DNA of 8,450 bases. It comes from Alphaproteobacteria bacterium UBA2966. GTDB taxonomy: Bacteria > Pseudomonadota > Alphaproteobacteria > UBA2966. Below the pieces are notes generated by a model. The model had not been told where the DNA came from. It saw only the letters and a list, made by a program, of their open reading frames with translations, and did no database searches. Within the stretch, counting starts at the first letter, position 1. Every line of letters begins with the position of its first letter. Positions 6,643 to 8,450 of this stretch are shown in pieces. A program made the position numbers and the translations under genes. The stretch is from contig DEBC01000133.1 in NCBI GenBank assembly GCA_002348365.1, forward strand, positions 32,162 through 40,611. Reading direction: 5' to 3'.

Positions 6643-6686
6643 CGCAAGTTCAGCGCCTCCTAACCCGATTTGGTTGCCTGGATCGG

Positions 6687-6692
6687 TCTAAT
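6687..6692 (+). promoter_or_regulatory. possible -10 box upstream of moeB
   Basis: TCTAAT matches the -10 consensus at five of six positions and lies in the 137-base gap between dut and the MoeB-like gene. No good -35 is correctly spaced (TTGGTT at 6670 is too close). A transcript starting about seven bases downstream would begin near the ATG at 6702. Tentative. Confidence 0.25.
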
Positions 6693-6701
6693 TTTCGCAG
6701 T

Positions 6702-6776
6702 ATGGTTGTCACCAAGCTGACGGCGACTGGCATTCTGGATGCGGGTTTTACACGATCGCACGAACGAGTGAACTGA
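6702..6776 (+). CDS. possible 24-codon small ORF before moeB
   Basis: In the dut-moeB gap, ATG at 6702 opens a frame of 24 residues (beginning MVVTKLTATGILDAGF, ending SHERVN) with its TGA at 6774-6776, three bases before the moeB ATG. No Shine-Dalgarno is visible upstream, but a TCTAAT -10-like box ends nine bases before the ATG, so leaderless translation is conceivable. Its stop abutting moeB, which itself has a poor Shine-Dalgarno, would fit coupling or a leader peptide. The sequence resembles no family I know, and a frame this short can arise by chance. The rest of the gap shows no terminator or other structure. Confidence 0.2.
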   Translation: MVVTKLTATGILDAGFTRSHERVN

Positions 6777-6779
6777 AAG

Positions 6780-7577
6780 ATGGATTTCTCGGAAGAGCAG
6801 ATTGAACGCTACGCGCGGCACATCGTGCTGCAGGAAGTCGGCGGTATCGGACAGGCCAAGTTACTCGACGCCCGCGTCCTGATCGTCGGCGCCGGTGGGC
6901 TCGGCTCACCTCTGCTCATGTATTTGGCAGCTGCGGGCGTCGGCACAATAGGGATTGTCGATGACGACACGGTCAGCCTTTCCAACTTGCAGCGTCAGAT
7001 TGCGCATTCGACAAGCCGTATTGGGATCCCGAAAACAGCCAGCGCCAAAGAAACAATCGCCGCACTCAATCCCGAGGTGGACGTCGTGCAGCACGAGACC
7101 CGGCTCGATGTCGACAATGCCTTGGATCTCATCGCGGATTACGACGTCATTGCGGACGGCAGCGACAACTTCGGTACCCGTTTTCTGACCAATGACGCCT
7201 GCATGTTCTCAAGAAAGACGCTGGTCTCCGCGTCCATCCTGCGGTTCGATGGACAGCTCTCGACATTCAAGGCTTACCTCGGCGACGGACACCCTTGTTA
7301 CCGTTGTATCTACCGTGAACCACCCCCACCGGGATTGATTCCCAGTTGCGCCGAGGGCGGTGTCCTCGGTGCGCTCGCAGGTGCAATGGGATCGCTTCAG
7401 GCTACCGAAATCGTCAAGGAAATACTGGGCACCGGTGAATCGCTTTCAGGATCGCTTGTCATTTATGACGCCCTTGGAACGAATTGGCGCAAAGTTCGCG
7501 TGAAACCTGATCCGGAATGCCCGCTGTGCGGGGACAATCCCTCGATCCACGATCTTTCAGCTCATGTCCGGGACTGA
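6780..7577 (+). CDS. moeB: MoeB/ThiF-type E1-like adenylyltransferase
   Basis: A 265-residue E1-like enzyme that adenylates the C-terminal glycine of a ubiquitin-fold sulfur carrier such as MoaD (molybdopterin) or ThiS (thiazole). Evidence: the N-terminal ERYARHIVLQEVGGIGQAKL typical of MoeB, the nucleotide loop VGAGGLGSP (36-44), NLQRQI (69-74) with the conserved arginine, DGSDNFGTR (126-134) with the Mg-binding aspartate D130, and two zinc pairs CYRC (173, 176) and CPLC (247, 250). C190 in IPSCAEGGVLG is at the position of the catalytic or persulfide-linked cysteine. It is of MoeB length, lacking the C-terminal rhodanese domain found in longer homologues. No MoaD or ThiS gene is in the window, so MoeB and ThiF roles cannot be separated with certainty. 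It overlaps the downstream DsrE-like gene by 14 bases. Confidence 0.9.
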   Translation: MDFSEEQIERYARHIVLQEVGGIGQAKLLDARVLIVGAGGLGSPLLMYLAAAGVGTIGIVDDDTVSLSNLQRQIAHSTSRIGIPKTASAKETIAALNPEVDVVQHETRLDVDNALDLIADYDVIADGSDNFGTRFLTNDACMFSRKTLVSASILRFDGQLSTFKAYLGDGHPCYRCIYREPPPPGLIPSCAEGGVLGALAGAMGSLQATEIVKEILGTGESLSGSLVIYDALGTNWRKVRVKPDPECPLCGDNPSIHDLSAHVRD

Positions 7578-8034
7578 TAACCTCGAAAATCCTTCGGAGT
7601 CGTCCCTCTTGGCAGGCCGACCTCAAAGATTGTCTCTCGTGGTGTATTCGGGGGATGCAGACAAGGTCCACTACGCCTTTGCCATGGCCAGCGCCGCTTC
7701 AGCCGTAAACATTCCAGCGATCTTGTTCTTCACCATGGGCGCAATCCGGGCACTTGTTGAAGCGGACGGTCAGCCGGGCTGGATGGACATGGCCACGGCC
7801 GACGGCCGGACGGGTGCTGCGATGGACACGGATTACCGCGATCGGGGCGTGGCGACAGTCGAGGAATTGATCGAGGCCTGTTCGGCCCTCGGGGTGCGCA
7901 TCATGGTATGCGAGATGGGGCTTCGCGCCATGGGCCTCAGCCGTCAAGACCTGCGCAGTGATATAGAGATTTCCGAAGGTGGGCTGGTGACGTTCTTTTC
8001 CGACGCGGGCGACAGCCCGATCACATTTCTTTAG
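7564..8034 (+). CDS. DsrE-like family protein, putative sulfur carrier
   Basis: A 156-residue protein resembling the DsrE/DsrE2 family, small alpha/beta proteins that often carry sulfur as a persulfide on a conserved cysteine. After a polar N-terminal extension (1-22) comes the opening strand LSLVVYSGDADKVHYAFAMA (23-42), then NIPAILFFTMGAIRAL (49-64), TVEELIEACSALGVRIMVCEMGLRAMG (98-124), and a C-terminal GLVTFFSDA (140-148). The MVCEMGLRAMGL segment places C116 where DsrE2-type proteins have their cysteine; C106 is a second one. ATG at 7564 overlaps the end of moeB by 14 bases, implying co-transcription and probably translational coupling, although no clear Shine-Dalgarno is seen. Given the sulfur-chemistry neighbour, a role in sulfur relay is a reasonable inference. 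The partner and physiological product are unknown. Confidence 0.8.
   Translation: MSGTDNLENPSESSLLAGRPQRLSLVVYSGDADKVHYAFAMASAASAVNIPAILFFTMGAIRALVEADGQPGWMDMATADGRTGAAMDTDYRDRGVATVEELIEACSALGVRIMVCEMGLRAMGLSRQDLRSDIEISEGGLVTFFSDAGDSPITFL
8006..8031 (+). terminator. possible intrinsic terminator inside the end of the dsrE-like gene
   Basis: CGGGC (8006-8010), loop GACA and GCCCG (8015-8019) form a perfect 5-bp GC stem with a tetraloop. It is followed by ATCACATTTCTTT, a T-rich but interrupted tract ending at the stop codon. It would end the plus-strand operon just before the convergent gene. The short stem and delayed T-tract keep this tentative. Confidence 0.35.
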
Positions 8035-8041
8035 CGAAGCG

Positions 8042-8450
8042 TCAATCGAACTCGCCGGGGATCACCCTGTTGGGCGGTGTGTGGCCATCGACGAAGGTCT
8101 TGATGTTGATGATGACGAGTTCGCCCATTTCCAGCCGTCCCTCGATCGTTGCCGATGCCATGTGAGGCAACAGAACGACATTATCGAGTTCCAGCAGTTT
8201 TGGATTGACCGCTGGTTCGTGCTCGAAGACGTCGAGCCCTGCTCCCGCAAGTTGTCCAGACCGCAGAGCGCGGGTGAGTGCGTCTTCGTTGATCACCTCG
8301 CCACGGGACGTGTTCACGATGTAGGCGTGCGGTTGCATGAGCTTGAGCCGGCGCTCCGACAACAGATGAAATGTTGCAGGCGTGTGGGGACAGTTGACCG
8401 AGACGATGTCCATCCGAGCCAACATTTGATCGAGGCTCTCCCAATAGGTC
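8042..8450 (-). CDS. D-2-hydroxyacid dehydrogenase, glyoxylate reductase-like (C-terminal part, cut by window edge)
   Basis: The C-terminal 135 residues of an NAD(P)-dependent D-2-hydroxyacid dehydrogenase. The frame continues past base 8450 (TYWESLDQ precedes the first internal Met at 8425), so the start lies outside the window. The segment covers the second half of the Rossmann domain and the C-terminal closure: MDIVSVNCPHTPATFHLL, NTSRGEVINEDAL with the substrate-binding arginine, AGAGLDVFEHEP with the catalytic glutamate before Pro, and VLLPHMASATIEGR with the catalytic histidine. FEHEPAVNPKL and LLPHMASATIEGR are close to the glyoxylate/hydroxypyruvate reductase (GyaR) group, which is the preferred call; the substrate cannot be proven from a fragment. 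The stop is a TGA at 8042-8044, seven bases from the stop of the convergent dsrE-like gene. Confidence 0.9.
   Translation of the reverse strand, partial: TYWESLDQMLARMDIVSVNCPHTPATFHLLSERRLKLMQPHAYIVNTSRGEVINEDALTRALRSGQLAGAGLDVFEHEPAVNPKLLELDNVVLLPHMASATIEGRLEMGELVIINIKTFVDGHTPPNRVIPGEFD

Noticed and set aside
1..8450. Mobile elements, CRISPR arrays, tRNA/rRNA genes, phage or defence genes
   Set aside because: No direct repeats, transposase, integrase, repeat-spacer pattern or RNA gene was recognisable. Essentially all sequence is accounted for by core genes with short gaps.

Overview
The window looks like a chromosomal housekeeping segment from an alphaproteobacterium. It is moderately GC-rich by eye, densely coding, and free of mobile elements, tRNA/rRNA genes or CRISPR arrays. 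The assignment rests on gene content and order: rpsT, an enoyl-CoA hydratase and mutM on the minus strand, divergent from ubiE-ubiB-coaBC-dut-moeB on the plus strand. From memory this arrangement recurs in Alphaproteobacteria, usually with dnaA just beyond rpsT, which here would lie left of base 1. No genus can be named from what is visible.

Left arm (1-2434, all minus strand): transcription runs from mutM (formamidopyrimidine-DNA glycosylase) through a small secreted protein of unknown function and an enoyl-CoA hydratase/isomerase to rpsT (ribosomal protein S20). rpsT also has its own strong sigma-70-type promoter (TTGACC-17-TATAAG), a short leader hairpin and a strong Shine-Dalgarno. MutM is unusual: the fourth zinc-finger cysteine is an arginine, and an extra cysteine lies elsewhere in the finger.

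Central and right arm (2513-8034, all plus strand): ubiE and ubiB serve ubiquinone biosynthesis. After a 120-base gap comes coaBC, a bifunctional coenzyme A enzyme, which overlaps dut (dUTPase) at a GTGA junction. After a 137-base gap comes a MoeB/ThiF-type adenylyltransferase, which overlaps by 14 bases a DsrE-like putative sulfur-carrier protein. The last pair suggests a sulfur-activation and relay module. A possible intrinsic terminator sits in the last codons of the dsrE-like gene.

Right edge (8042-8450, minus strand): the C-terminal part of a D-2-hydroxyacid dehydrogenase resembling glyoxylate reductase. It converges on the dsrE-like gene with only 7 bases between the two stop codons and runs off the window.

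No clearly new biological system is visible. The observations most worth a second look are the altered MutM zinc finger, the MoeB-DsrE pair, the small secreted protein in the mutM operon, and the rpsT leader.
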